From positions 1 to 33,991 of the IMG/VR virus record IMGVR_UViG_3300036770_000781: a DNA stretch of 33,991 bases; one strand, given 5' to 3'. The notes beneath the pieces were generated by a model. The model did not search any database. It was not told where the DNA came from and was given only the letters and a program-made list of their open reading frames with translations. Position numbers and translations under genes: made by a program. This document shows, in pieces, positions 20,182 to 26,914 of this stretch. The number at the start of each line of letters is the position of its first letter. Positions within the stretch are counted from its first letter, which is position 1. The DNA is from a virus.

Positions 20182-20840
20182 TGTATTTAACGAGCAACAT
20201 TCCGTACTTTAAATGTTGGGTTAGGAAAGAGTTTACTCATGCGCACAACGATTACCACGGCGAATACATACACGGCCTGGCAGTTGCTGTCACGACAATA
20301 CCTGACCGATGCCTCAGCTTTCAGATCATCTTCACAGGACTTGAAGCCGAGGGAGAGCAAAACCCTCATGGCGGGGCTATGTGGGCGCGTATGCCGATTA
20401 CTGCGCTTGTGGGGGACATACCTCTTGAAGAGTGGCCTGAGCGTATGCAGACTCATTTGGCGCAGCCTTGGGACTGTAGCTCGTACAACCACGGAATTAT
20501 TAAGATCGCCAGGGCACAGCCTTCGCCTTGGTTGTGCAAGATTGATAACGAGTTTCATACTGGAAGGTACCTGTTTACGGTGGACTACGCCGAGAGCGAT
20601 GTCTCTGAAGACCCCTCCCAGCATAAACAGAGCCATGTGTTAATTCTTACAGATGCAGGCAAATGGACAGGAAATGTAGTGGCGTTACCCAACAATCGAG
20701 TGCGAGCTACCAGCCCTGCCTATTGGCAGGTCGGTGAGGGAGCGCCTGATTTTAGACCGAGCCAATGGATTCACTGTGCAGAACAAGATGACTCGTACAT
20801 GGACCCCGAGGTGACTTTTAACAACTTGTACAAGGAGTAG
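20181..20840 (+). CDS. Conserved phage protein of unknown function, 219 aa
   Basis: This is an alpha/beta protein without signal peptide or membrane span. Notable segments are KCWVRKEFTHAHNDYHGEYI, then LSFQIIFTGLEAEGEQNPHG and GAMWARMPITALVGDIPLEE. A conserved-looking WDCSSYNHGIIKIARAQPSP and FRPSQWIHCAEQDDSYMDPE follow. Several His, Asp and Cys residues could bind metal, but no known active-site pattern fits. It is surrounded by small basic proteins and coupled upstream (TGATG). Confidence 0.72.
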   Translation: MYLTSNIPYFKCWVRKEFTHAHNDYHGEYIHGLAVAVTTIPDRCLSFQIIFTGLEAEGEQNPHGGAMWARMPITALVGDIPLEEWPERMQTHLAQPWDCSSYNHGIIKIARAQPSPWLCKIDNEFHTGRYLFTVDYAESDVSEDPSQHKQSHVLILTDAGKWTGNVVALPNNRVRATSPAYWQVGEGAPDFRPSQWIHCAEQDDSYMDPEVTFNNLYKE

Positions 20841-20844
20841 GAAA

Positions 20845-21051
20845 ATGATGAAAGCAAAAATGGGCGCTTCTAAAATGGGCAAAGTTAAAACAGCTACGCC
20901 TTCTAAAGGCAGTGCATCAAAGCGGGCTGACGGTGTTGCTGTAAAAGGCAAAACCAAAGGGACAATGATGTACGGTGGCGGCATGGCTAAAATGATGGCT
21001 GGTGGTGGCGTTGGCAAAGCCAAAATGATGAAGAGCGGCGGCAAGGTCTAA
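20845..21051 (+). CDS. Small Lys/Gly/Met-rich protein, 68 aa
   Basis: This is a very basic, low-complexity sequence (MMKAKMGASKMGKVKTATPS; SASKRADGVAVKGKTKG; MYGGGMAKMMAGGGVGKAKM). The SASKRADG block repeats the C-terminus of the 129-aa protein. Such Gly-Met-Lys tails occur in virion-associated phage proteins, and membrane or DNA contact is possible. AGGAG lies 7 bases before the first of two adjacent ATG codons. Confidence 0.72.
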   Translation: MMKAKMGASKMGKVKTATPSKGSASKRADGVAVKGKTKGTMMYGGGMAKMMAGGGVGKAKMMKSGGKV

Positions 21052-21053
21052 TC

Positions 21054-21335
21054 ATGATGGCGTCTCGGGGGATGGGGGCTATCACCCCCTCCAGAATGCC
21101 TAAAGCTCGGACGATTACCCGTAAGGATGATCCGAACGAGGTAACGGTTTTTAAAGCCGGAGGTAAGTCACGTGTTAACGAAGCTGGAAACTACACCAAG
21201 CCTTCCCTCCGAAAGCAGATATTTGAAAGAATTAAAGCGGGTGGTAAGGGTGGTGCCCCAGGACAGTGGTCTGCCAGAAAAGCCCAAATGCTTGCCCAAC
21301 AGTACAAAAAATCAGGCGGCGGGTACCGTGATTAA
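21054..21335 (+). CDS. Small basic protein, DUF5872-like, 93 aa
   Basis: The C-terminal half holds NYTKPSLRKQIFERIKAGGK, then GGAPGQWSARKAQMLAQQYK and KSGGGYRD. This matches the pattern KGG-PGQWSARK-Q-L--EY-K-GGGY of a widespread small domain I recall as DUF5872, function unknown. The N-terminus is basic (RMPKARTITRKDDPNEVTVF). It belongs to the run of small basic genes. The start lies 2 bases after the previous stop. Confidence 0.75.
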   Translation: MMASRGMGAITPSRMPKARTITRKDDPNEVTVFKAGGKSRVNEAGNYTKPSLRKQIFERIKAGGKGGAPGQWSARKAQMLAQQYKKSGGGYRD

Positions 21336-21336
21336 G

Positions 21337-21492
21337 ATGCCGACGTACGAGCCGAAGACAGACGGTAACGTATTTGAATGGGTCTTGTACTCCACGCAAA
21401 CGGTAAGAGAGCTTAGAAGGATAGAACGCCATGCCATTGAAAAAGCCGCAGCAGAGTCTGAAATCGTGGACTCAGCAAAAGTGGAGGACTAA
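21337..21492 (+). CDS. Hypothetical protein, 51 aa
   Basis: The product reads MPTYEPKTDGNVFEWVLYST and then a charged helix (QTVRELRRIERHAIEKAAAE), ending SEIVDSAKVED. It follows the DUF5872-like gene by 1 base and overlaps the next gene by 62 bases in another frame. That is unusually long for this region and lowers confidence. A GTG at 21328 is an alternative start. No function is recognised. Confidence 0.6.
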   Translation: MPTYEPKTDGNVFEWVLYSTQTVRELRRIERHAIEKAAAESEIVDSAKVED

Positions 21493-21682
21493 GAGTGGAA
21501 AGCCTTCTACTCAGGGGCCAAAGGCCACTGGTGAGCGTTATTTACCAGAATCAGCCATTAAGTCACTATCTCCCGCCGAATATGCAGCTACTTCAAGGGC
21601 AAAACGGGCAGGTAAAGCTGCGGGTAAGCAGTTTGTTAAGCAACCAAAGAGCATTGCTCGAAAGACAGCGAGGCACAGATAA
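21431..21682 (+). CDS. Small basic conserved phage protein, 83 aa
   Basis: The sequence opens MPLKKPQQSLKSWTQQKWRT, then KSGKPSTQGPKATGERYLPE. It continues LSPAEYAATSRAKRAGKAAG and ends KQFVKQPKSIARKTARHR. I recognise this arrangement from many marine phage genomes, where it is uncharacterised. The strongly basic C-terminal helix suggests DNA or RNA binding. AAGGA lies about 9 bases before the ATG. It overlaps the next gene by one base (TAATG). Confidence 0.75.
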   Translation: MPLKKPQQSLKSWTQQKWRTKSGKPSTQGPKATGERYLPESAIKSLSPAEYAATSRAKRAGKAAGKQFVKQPKSIARKTARHR

Positions 21683-21951
21683 TGGCTAAAAAGTTTCCTG
21701 ATTTGACCGGCGATGGTGAAACTACCCAAGCCGACATTCTTAAAGGCCGTGGCGTGTTTAAGAAGGGTGGCAAAGTAGGCGAAAAATGGATTCAGTCAGC
21801 AATCAAAAAACCAGGCTCTTTACGAAAATCGCTTGGTGTGAAAAAAGGCGAAAAAATCCCCGCAGGCAAATTAGCCAAAGCGGCAAAAGCTCCTGGAAAA
21901 ATGGGACAGCGTGCCCGACTTGCGCAAACCCTCAAAGGCTTAAAGAAATGA
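21682..21951 (+). CDS. Small basic protein with dockerin-like loop, 89 aa
   Basis: The N-terminus FPDLTGDGETTQADILKGRG contains an EF-hand or dockerin-like calcium loop (D-x-TGDG-x-TQADIL). The rest is Lys-rich (GVFKKGGKVGEKWIQSAIKK; LRKSLGVKKGEKIPAGKLAK) and ends with an Arg/Lys helix (GQRARLAQTLKGLKK). The same combination occurs in other environmental phage proteins of unknown role. It is translationally coupled on both sides. Confidence 0.73.
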   Translation: MAKKFPDLTGDGETTQADILKGRGVFKKGGKVGEKWIQSAIKKPGSLRKSLGVKKGEKIPAGKLAKAAKAPGKMGQRARLAQTLKGLKK

Positions 21952-22151
21952 TTGACTTCGTACAAAAGCAACTGGAGGCTTCAGAGCGTTTGTTCAAAAT
22001 GATGGCAGACGACCACAAAGAGCGTATGACAGGATTACAGGTCTGGATTGAAATGAATGAGAGTCATCAGAAAAAGCTAGCAGAAAGAGACGAAGAAATT
22101 GCGGAGCTTAAAGCCACAATCGCCGCATACAAAATAGCAGAGAAGTTGTAA
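21948..22151 (+). CDS. Small coiled-coil protein, 67 aa
   Basis: This is one long amphipathic helix (MIDFVQKQLEASERLFKMMA; ESHQKKLAERDEEIAELKAT) with heptad-spaced hydrophobics, ending AYKIAEKL. It overlaps the upstream stop as ATGA and the next start as TAATG. It is probably a small oligomeric assembly factor, which is inference from the coiled coil alone. Confidence 0.7.
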   Translation: MIDFVQKQLEASERLFKMMADDHKERMTGLQVWIEMNESHQKKLAERDEEIAELKATIAAYKIAEKL

Positions 22152-22297
22152 TGGAAATAACAGCCCACCTAATTACAGGCATGATGGTGGGTATTGAGCT
22201 TGTCCCTGGTGATGGAGAGTGGCAAAACTGTTTTGTAATTGACCTGTTCATTGTGCGAATTATGTTTCATTGGGGAGAGAGCAATGTGGATAGCTGA
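22151..22297 (+). CDS. Hypothetical protein, 48 aa
   Basis: The product (MEITAHLITGMMVGIELVPG; DGEWQNCFVIDLFIVRIMFH; WGESNVDS) looks like a small beta-hairpin protein, with hydrophobic segments too short and interrupted for a clear membrane span. It is recognised from the coupling TAATG upstream and the 14-base overlap with the next gene. The function is unknown. Confidence 0.6.
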   Translation: MEITAHLITGMMVGIELVPGDGEWQNCFVIDLFIVRIMFHWGESNVDS

Positions 22298-22493
22298 ATT
22301 TGTTCTTTGTACCTTGACGCAAGGATGCACGGGCATCGTGTTTGAAGACCAGACAAATTTTGTAACAAAAAATGAGTGCGAAACCTATACTGAGCAAAAA
22401 AGTGATTTGCTCGTAGAAACTATGAATGAGTACATGCAGATTGGTAAAATTTATTACGACTGCAAATTTAAAGGCACTGGGCTAAAAGTATGA
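22284..22493 (+). CDS. Small Cys-containing protein, 69 aa
   Basis: The N-terminus is hydrophobic (MWIAEFVLCTLTQGCTGIVF), and there are four cysteines overall. This suggests an exported or disulfide-bonded protein, although no basic residues precede the hydrophobic part as in a standard signal peptide. The rest is polar and acidic (TKNECETYTEQKSDLLVETM), ending YYDCKFKGTGLKV. ATG 22284 is chosen because GGGGAGAG lies 4-6 bases upstream. It is coupled to the next gene by ATGA. Confidence 0.65.
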   Translation: MWIAEFVLCTLTQGCTGIVFEDQTNFVTKNECETYTEQKSDLLVETMNEYMQIGKIYYDCKFKGTGLKV

Positions 22494-23227
22494 CTACTTC
22501 AGGCACCGCATCATTTAATTTAGACCTCAACGATATTATCGAGGAGGCGTATGAGCGCTGTGGCGTAGAGGTACGCACGGGCTACGAGCACCGGACTGCA
22601 AGGCGCTCTCTTAACCTTTTGTTTGCCGACTGGGCTAACCGGGGCATTAATCTTTGGACTATTGAGCAGGGTTCTCTTAACTTAGCGCAAGGCGTTGCCA
22701 CATATAGCCTTCCGGTAGACACAGTGGACCTTTTAGAACATGTTATTCGTACGGGCGCAGGCAATTCTGCAACTCAGGCAGACCTAACCATTTCCCGTAT
22801 TAGTGTTTCTACCTATGCCACGATTCCAAATAAATTAACGCAAGGCAGACCGATTCAGGTGTGGGTCAATAGGCAGTCAGGCGCCACCATACCAAACACG
22901 AACCCACCCCCTGACACAGTCGTAAACAGCCCTCAGATCAATGTGTGGCCTACTCCAGACGGTTCACAGGCATATCAGTTCGTTTACTGGCGTATGCGCC
23001 GTATTCAAGACGCTGGCAGCGGCACTTCTACTCAAGACATTCCGTTTCGATTTCTTACCTGCCTTGTATCAGGGCTAGCGTACTACTTAGCCTTGAAGAT
23101 TCCTGAAGCGCTAAACCGCCTTGAGCCGTTAAAGCAGATGTACGACGAGGCTTGGGACTTGGCAGCAGGTGAAGATCGTGAAAAGGCTCCAGACCGTCTG
23201 GTGCCCCGTAGGATGTACATATCGTGA
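22490..23227 (+). CDS. Putative neck/tail accessory protein (P22 gp4-like), 245 aa
   Basis: The N-terminus LNDIIEEAYERCGVEVRTGY leads to helices RRSLNLLFADWANRGINLWT. A beta part with ATYSLPVDTVDLLEHVIRTG, QINVWPTPDGSQAYQFVYWR and a C-terminal helical part (LALKIPEALNRLEPLKQMYD) follow. This helix-beta-helix plan is that of head-tail connector proteins such as P22 gp4, which plugs the portal after packaging. Position after the head genes agrees. The assignment is by pattern only. The end overlaps the next GTG start. Confidence 0.68.
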   Translation: MTTSGTASFNLDLNDIIEEAYERCGVEVRTGYEHRTARRSLNLLFADWANRGINLWTIEQGSLNLAQGVATYSLPVDTVDLLEHVIRTGAGNSATQADLTISRISVSTYATIPNKLTQGRPIQVWVNRQSGATIPNTNPPPDTVVNSPQINVWPTPDGSQAYQFVYWRMRRIQDAGSGTSTQDIPFRFLTCLVSGLAYYLALKIPEALNRLEPLKQMYDEAWDLAAGEDREKAPDRLVPRRMYIS

Positions 23228-23616
23228 GCAATCGGTTTTCTTCTGGCAAAAATGCGATTGCCCAGTGTGATCGTTGTAATTTTAGATTTCCACTAAAAGA
23301 ACTTAAGCAACTTGTTATTAAAACGAAAAACGTTAATATTTTGGTGTGCCCAGAGTGTTGGGATCCAGACCAGCCACAGTTACAATTAGGTATGTATCCA
23401 GTTTCGGACCCACAGGCGGTGCGAAATCCACGACCAGATGCAAACAGCTACATTACATCTGGAGTAGGGCCTGATGGCACAGAGTCTGGCGGTAGTAGAA
23501 TTTTTCAGTGGGGCTTTGCCCCTGTAGGGGGCGCTAGAGCAAATGCAGATGGGCTAACGCCAAACAACTTGGCGTTGGGTATAACACTTGGTACTGTTAC
23601 GGTATCTACGACTTAG
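23224..23616 (+). CDS. Zinc-ribbon virion-associated protein, 130 aa
   Basis: The N-terminal 50 residues form a zinc ribbon with C15-x2-C18 and C42-x2-C45. They are followed by a Pro-rich linker and a Gly/Ser/Thr-rich C-terminus (GTESGGSRIFQWGFAPVGGA). The GTG start overlaps the neck gene stop (GTGA), implying coupling and possibly a stoichiometric role with that protein. I recall similar proteins in uncultured phages at the same place; the function is not known. Confidence 0.7.
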   Translation: MSNRFSSGKNAIAQCDRCNFRFPLKELKQLVIKTKNVNILVCPECWDPDQPQLQLGMYPVSDPQAVRNPRPDANSYITSGVGPDGTESGGSRIFQWGFAPVGGARANADGLTPNNLALGITLGTVTVSTT

Positions 23617-23625
23617 GAGTTCAAA

Positions 23626-23787
23626 ATGAAAGACATTGCGAAAAAACTTAAAGAACACGCCGCTCAACCTGCAAGCAAAGCCCACAAAGGATTGCGTGCG
23701 GGTGGCAAAACTAACCTTGATATGAAGAAATACGGTCGCGGTATGGCTAAGGTCATGAACCAGCGTTCAGCCGGAAGGGGGCGATAA
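23626..23787 (+). CDS. Small basic protein, 53 aa
   Basis: The product (MKDIAKKLKEHAAQPASKAH; KGLRAGGKTNLDMKKYGRGM; AKVMNQRSAGRGR) is strongly basic with a Gly-containing middle. The segment DMKKYGRGMAKVMNQ resembles short proteins beside neck genes in other environmental phages. AGGAG lies 7 bases before the ATG, and the stop overlaps the next start (TAATG). Confidence 0.68.
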   Translation: MKDIAKKLKEHAAQPASKAHKGLRAGGKTNLDMKKYGRGMAKVMNQRSAGRGR

Positions 23788-23930
23788 TGTCTTCCCACAA
23801 CCAACCAAAACCGGTTCCGGTCCCTAACACAGCAGGGTACCCTAATAATGTTCCTAATACGCAAACTGTTAAGACTCGTGGTACGGGCGCAGCTACGAAG
23901 GGCACGAACTCTTCTACGAAGCTTGGATAA
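23787..23930 (+). CDS. Small Pro/Thr/Gly-rich protein, 47 aa
   Basis: A proline-rich beginning (MSSHNQPKPVPVPNTAGYPN) is followed by TVKTRGTGAATKGTNSSTKL. The RGTGAAT-G block is one I recognise from short cyanophage and marine phage proteins. It is probably disordered and the function is unknown. The gene is fully embedded between coupled neighbours. Confidence 0.65.
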   Translation: MSSHNQPKPVPVPNTAGYPNNVPNTQTVKTRGTGAATKGTNSSTKLG

Positions 23931-23935
23931 ACACG

Positions 23936-24610
23936 ATGAACTACGCTCAGCTCTTTGAAACCATCAAGGGATATTGCGAGAACGATTTCCCAAGCACCCA
24001 GTTTTCAGATCCGGCTGGGGCTACGGGTACTTTTACGTCCAAAGAGCAGATTGACACGTTCATCCAGCAAGCCGAGCAGCGGATATTTAACTCGGTTCAG
24101 TTTCCTAACTTCCGAAAAAATCAAACAGGCACGCTCACAGCCAATAACAAATACCTAGAAGCGCCGCCTGATTTTTTAGCTTCTTATTCCTTAGCAGTTA
24201 TCACGGACGGTAGCTTTGAATATTTGCTAAATAAAGATGTGAATTACATCCGAGCGGCGTACCCAAGCCCGACAGATACTGGGCTTCCGAAATATTACGC
24301 ACAGTTTGACGACAACACTTTTATTTTGGGACCTACGCCTGATGCTGCTTACACTGTTGAGATGCACTACTTTTTCTACCCTGAGTCTATCGTTACTGCA
24401 TCTACAACTTGGCTTGGGGATAACTTTGATTCTGCCTTACTGTACGGGTCATTGGTTGAGGCGTACACCTACATGAAGGGTGAAGCAGATATTGTGGCTG
24501 CATACAACAAACGCTATGAAGAAGCCATGATTCTGGCTAAACGCCTCGGTGATGGTATGGAGCGCAGAGACGCTTACAGGTCCGGTCAAGTAAGAATGAC
24601 GGTGAACTAA
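23936..24610 (+). CDS. Putative neck protein (tail tubular A-like), 224 aa
   Basis: Helical N-terminus (YAQLFETIKGYCENDFPSTQ; EQIDTFIQQAEQRIFNSVQF), then LEAPPDFLASYSLAVITDGS. A beta region follows (YYAQFDDNTFILGPTPDAAY; VEMHYFFYPESIV), and the C-terminal helices are SALLYGSLVEAYTYMKGEAD and YNKRYEEAMILAKRL. This order is typical of the adaptor proteins of short-tailed phages (T7 gp11-type). It would bridge portal and tail. By-eye assignment only. Confidence 0.68.
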   Translation: MNYAQLFETIKGYCENDFPSTQFSDPAGATGTFTSKEQIDTFIQQAEQRIFNSVQFPNFRKNQTGTLTANNKYLEAPPDFLASYSLAVITDGSFEYLLNKDVNYIRAAYPSPTDTGLPKYYAQFDDNTFILGPTPDAAYTVEMHYFFYPESIVTASTTWLGDNFDSALLYGSLVEAYTYMKGEADIVAAYNKRYEEAMILAKRLGDGMERRDAYRSGQVRMTVN

Positions 24611-25018
24611 ATGGCGTTTACTGGCAACTACACATGTAATTCTTTTAAATCTGGTCTGATTAACGGGGATTTTGACTTTGATACCGACACCATCAAGATG
24701 GCGTTGTACACGAACGCTGCGACGTTAGATGAAGATACAGCCGCCTACACAACCACAGGTGAGGTATCTGCGTCGGGGTACACAGCAGGTGGCGTTACTC
24801 TTACAGTCGAAAAAGGGCTTACAAATAACACCGCCTTCATTAGTTTTGAAAACGTCACAATCTCTGCCGCTTTTACTGCGAGGGGGGCGTTGATTTATAA
24901 AGATGGTGGCGCCGCTATTTGTGTCCTTGACTTTGGTTCAGATAAAGTTTCTACAAACACGTTTATCGTTACATTCCCCACGGCTTCCAGCGCTGATGCA
25001 CTCATAAGGCTGACTTAA
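24611..25018 (+). CDS. Small structural protein, 135 aa (paralogue 1)
   Basis: This is a beta-rich, low-charge protein: NSFKSGLINGDFDFDTDTIK, MALYTNAATLDEDT, EVSASGYTAGGVTLTVEKGL, then GALIYKDGGAAICVLDFGSD. Its plan (K-MALY/F, then Y-T-GG, then a strand before FG) is shared with the 155-aa protein at 26438, so the two look like diverged duplicates. It is probably a virion protein. The start follows the neck gene with no gap, and the end overlaps the next ATG. Confidence 0.7.
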   Translation: MAFTGNYTCNSFKSGLINGDFDFDTDTIKMALYTNAATLDEDTAAYTTTGEVSASGYTAGGVTLTVEKGLTNNTAFISFENVTISAAFTARGALIYKDGGAAICVLDFGSDKVSTNTFIVTFPTASSADALIRLT

Positions 25019-26436
25019 TGTTCACCTCCTTTCACTCTGACCCGCCGACAGTACAGATTAAGCCCATTCGCCCAGCCGAAAAGGACATCTATAAAACGAT
25101 GTGGAGCAAGCCGGAGTACCGGACTGTGGCCCCAGGTGAGCATTGTGCAATGGACTTTCTGGCTCAGGCCCAGCCCAAAAAGGGCGAAACGGTGCTTGAT
25201 CTAGGGTGTGGAACGGGCCGAGGCGGTTTGGCTTTGGCCTTCTTTGGTGGCTTAAACGTTACCCTGGTGGACTTTGCCGATAACTGTCTGGACGAAGATA
25301 TTCGCCCAATGCTTGAAACCCAAGCTCATGCTTTGCGGTTTGTTGAGCATGACCTGACAGAGCCGCTGACCCAAGGTGCCACCTACGGTTTTTGCACAGA
25401 CGTCTTAGAGCATATTCCGACCGAGGATGTGGATAAGGTTTTGGATAACTGCCTAGCGGCCTGTAAGCACGTTTTCTTCCAGATTTCCACGGTGGATGAC
25501 GTTATGGGGGGCATGATTGGGCACCCCTTGCATCTGACGGTCCAACCCTACGAGTGGTGGCTAAAGAAATTTACGGACCGGGGCTGCATTGTCCACTGGT
25601 CCAAGCAAGACAGTATCTCCTGCATGTTGTATGTCTCGGCCTGGGTGCCGATGGACAAGGTCGAAGTCTCTGGCAGGCTTAACATCGAGCTTGAGCAGGT
25701 TCGTGAGAACGTCAGGCAGAACATCAAAAAGGGCTTCCAACAGGTCGTGCCGCATCCCACCAACGATGTCGAGGTGATGATTGTAGGTGGTGGGCCGTCT
25801 TTGAAGCGGGATATTGAAAAGGTCCGGGAGCTGCGGGACCAGGGCGTCAAGCTGATCTGCATGAATAACGCCTACAGCTTTTGCCTTGAGCACGGTATAA
25901 CACCGTCTGCCTACATTCAGGTGGATGCTCGGGAGTTCAACACAAGGTTTGTTGAGAAGGTTATTCCTGAGTGCAAGTATTTTATTGCCTCGCAATGCCA
26001 CCCTTCGATGTTTGACAAGCTGCCCAAAGAACAGACATTTATCTGGCACACAAGCGCAGAAGATGTTAACGATGTACTGGCTGAAGAGTACAAGAATTGG
26101 TATCCTGTCCCTGGTGGCTCGACTGTCTTGTTACGAGCGCTGCCCTTGTTTAGAATGTTAGGGTTCAAACGTTTCCATATTTTAGGCTGTGATTCATGCC
26201 TAGAAGAGGGGGCGCATCATGCCTACGAGCAAAAAGAAAATGACGGGCAACCTGTTGTTTCTGTGCGCATCGGGGAAAAAGTTTTCTTCTGTCACCCTTG
26301 GATGGTTTCTCAAGCGCAAGAGTTTATTGACTTGATTGGCTGCATGGGGGACGTTATGGAGTTGGAAATTTACGGTGGGATGCTCCACCAAATTCTAGTG
26401 GATGGTGCTTCTCGCGCCGATTTAAAGGAGATTTAA
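25018..26436 (+). CDS. Methyltransferase-DUF115 fusion protein, 472 aa
   Basis: The N-terminal domain (about residues 20-220) is a class I SAM methyltransferase with motif I LDLGCGTGRGG at 60-70, VTLVDFADNCLDED next, and FCTDVLEHIPTEDVDKVLDN. The C-terminal domain (about 240-460) has GGGPSLKRDIEKVREL, NNAYSFCLEHGITPSAYIQV, an Asp-Ala-Arg, then PVPGGSTVLLRALPLFRMLG and HILGCDSCLEEGAHHAYE. These are signatures of DUF115/MptE-like proteins, a Rossmann family including pterin pyrophosphokinase and flagellin-glycosylation Maf proteins. The fusion could modify a sugar or virion component. No membrane segment is seen. Confidence 0.82.
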   Translation: MFTSFHSDPPTVQIKPIRPAEKDIYKTMWSKPEYRTVAPGEHCAMDFLAQAQPKKGETVLDLGCGTGRGGLALAFFGGLNVTLVDFADNCLDEDIRPMLETQAHALRFVEHDLTEPLTQGATYGFCTDVLEHIPTEDVDKVLDNCLAACKHVFFQISTVDDVMGGMIGHPLHLTVQPYEWWLKKFTDRGCIVHWSKQDSISCMLYVSAWVPMDKVEVSGRLNIELEQVRENVRQNIKKGFQQVVPHPTNDVEVMIVGGGPSLKRDIEKVRELRDQGVKLICMNNAYSFCLEHGITPSAYIQVDAREFNTRFVEKVIPECKYFIASQCHPSMFDKLPKEQTFIWHTSAEDVNDVLAEEYKNWYPVPGGSTVLLRALPLFRMLGFKRFHILGCDSCLEEGAHHAYEQKENDGQPVVSVRIGEKVFFCHPWMVSQAQEFIDLIGCMGDVMELEIYGGMLHQILVDGASRADLKEI

Positions 26437-26437
26437 A

Positions 26438-26905
26438 ATGGCTGCTTCAGCTTGGCAACTTTACAATTCTGGTAAAAGGTACATCGGCAACGGCACGATC
26501 ACGCTGGGTGCAGGTAGCTTCAAGATGGCTCTGTTTAATAGTGCCAGCAACACTTCGACTTTCACCCTAAGCACGTTTGCTTCGTTGACCGGGCAGATTT
26601 CGGCAACCGGCGGCTACACTTCTGGTGGTAAAGAGCTTGTGCCTGCTACGGGCCAATGGACGGTTGGTGCTTCCGCAAAGCAGATGAAGTTCACCTATTC
26701 AACGGTGGGCCTGACATTTACGGCTTCTGGCTCAGCACTTACAAACGTAAAATACGCTGTGTTGACCTTTGGTGCGTCGGCGGGTGTGGCTTCTGCACGT
26801 AAACTTCTGTGCTTCTGCCAGCTCTCTTCAAGTCAATTCACGGTGGCAAGCCCCAATACGTTAACGGTTCTACCTGCTGCAACTGGTGTGTTTACATTGA
26901 CCTAA
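26438..26905 (+). CDS. Small structural protein, 155 aa (paralogue 2)
   Basis: This is beta-rich with few charges: WQLYNSGKRYIGNGTITLGA, GSFKMALFNSASNTSTFTLS, then TGGYTSGGKELVPATGQW and VKYAVLTFGASAG. It shares the layout of the 135-aa protein on the other side of the methyltransferase-DUF115 gene. A virion role is likely. AAGGAG lies about 7 bases before the ATG. Confidence 0.7.
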   Translation: MAASAWQLYNSGKRYIGNGTITLGAGSFKMALFNSASNTSTFTLSTFASLTGQISATGGYTSGGKELVPATGQWTVGASAKQMKFTYSTVGLTFTASGSALTNVKYAVLTFGASAGVASARKLLCFCQLSSSQFTVASPNTLTVLPAATGVFTLT

Positions 26906-26914
26906 GAGGACTAA

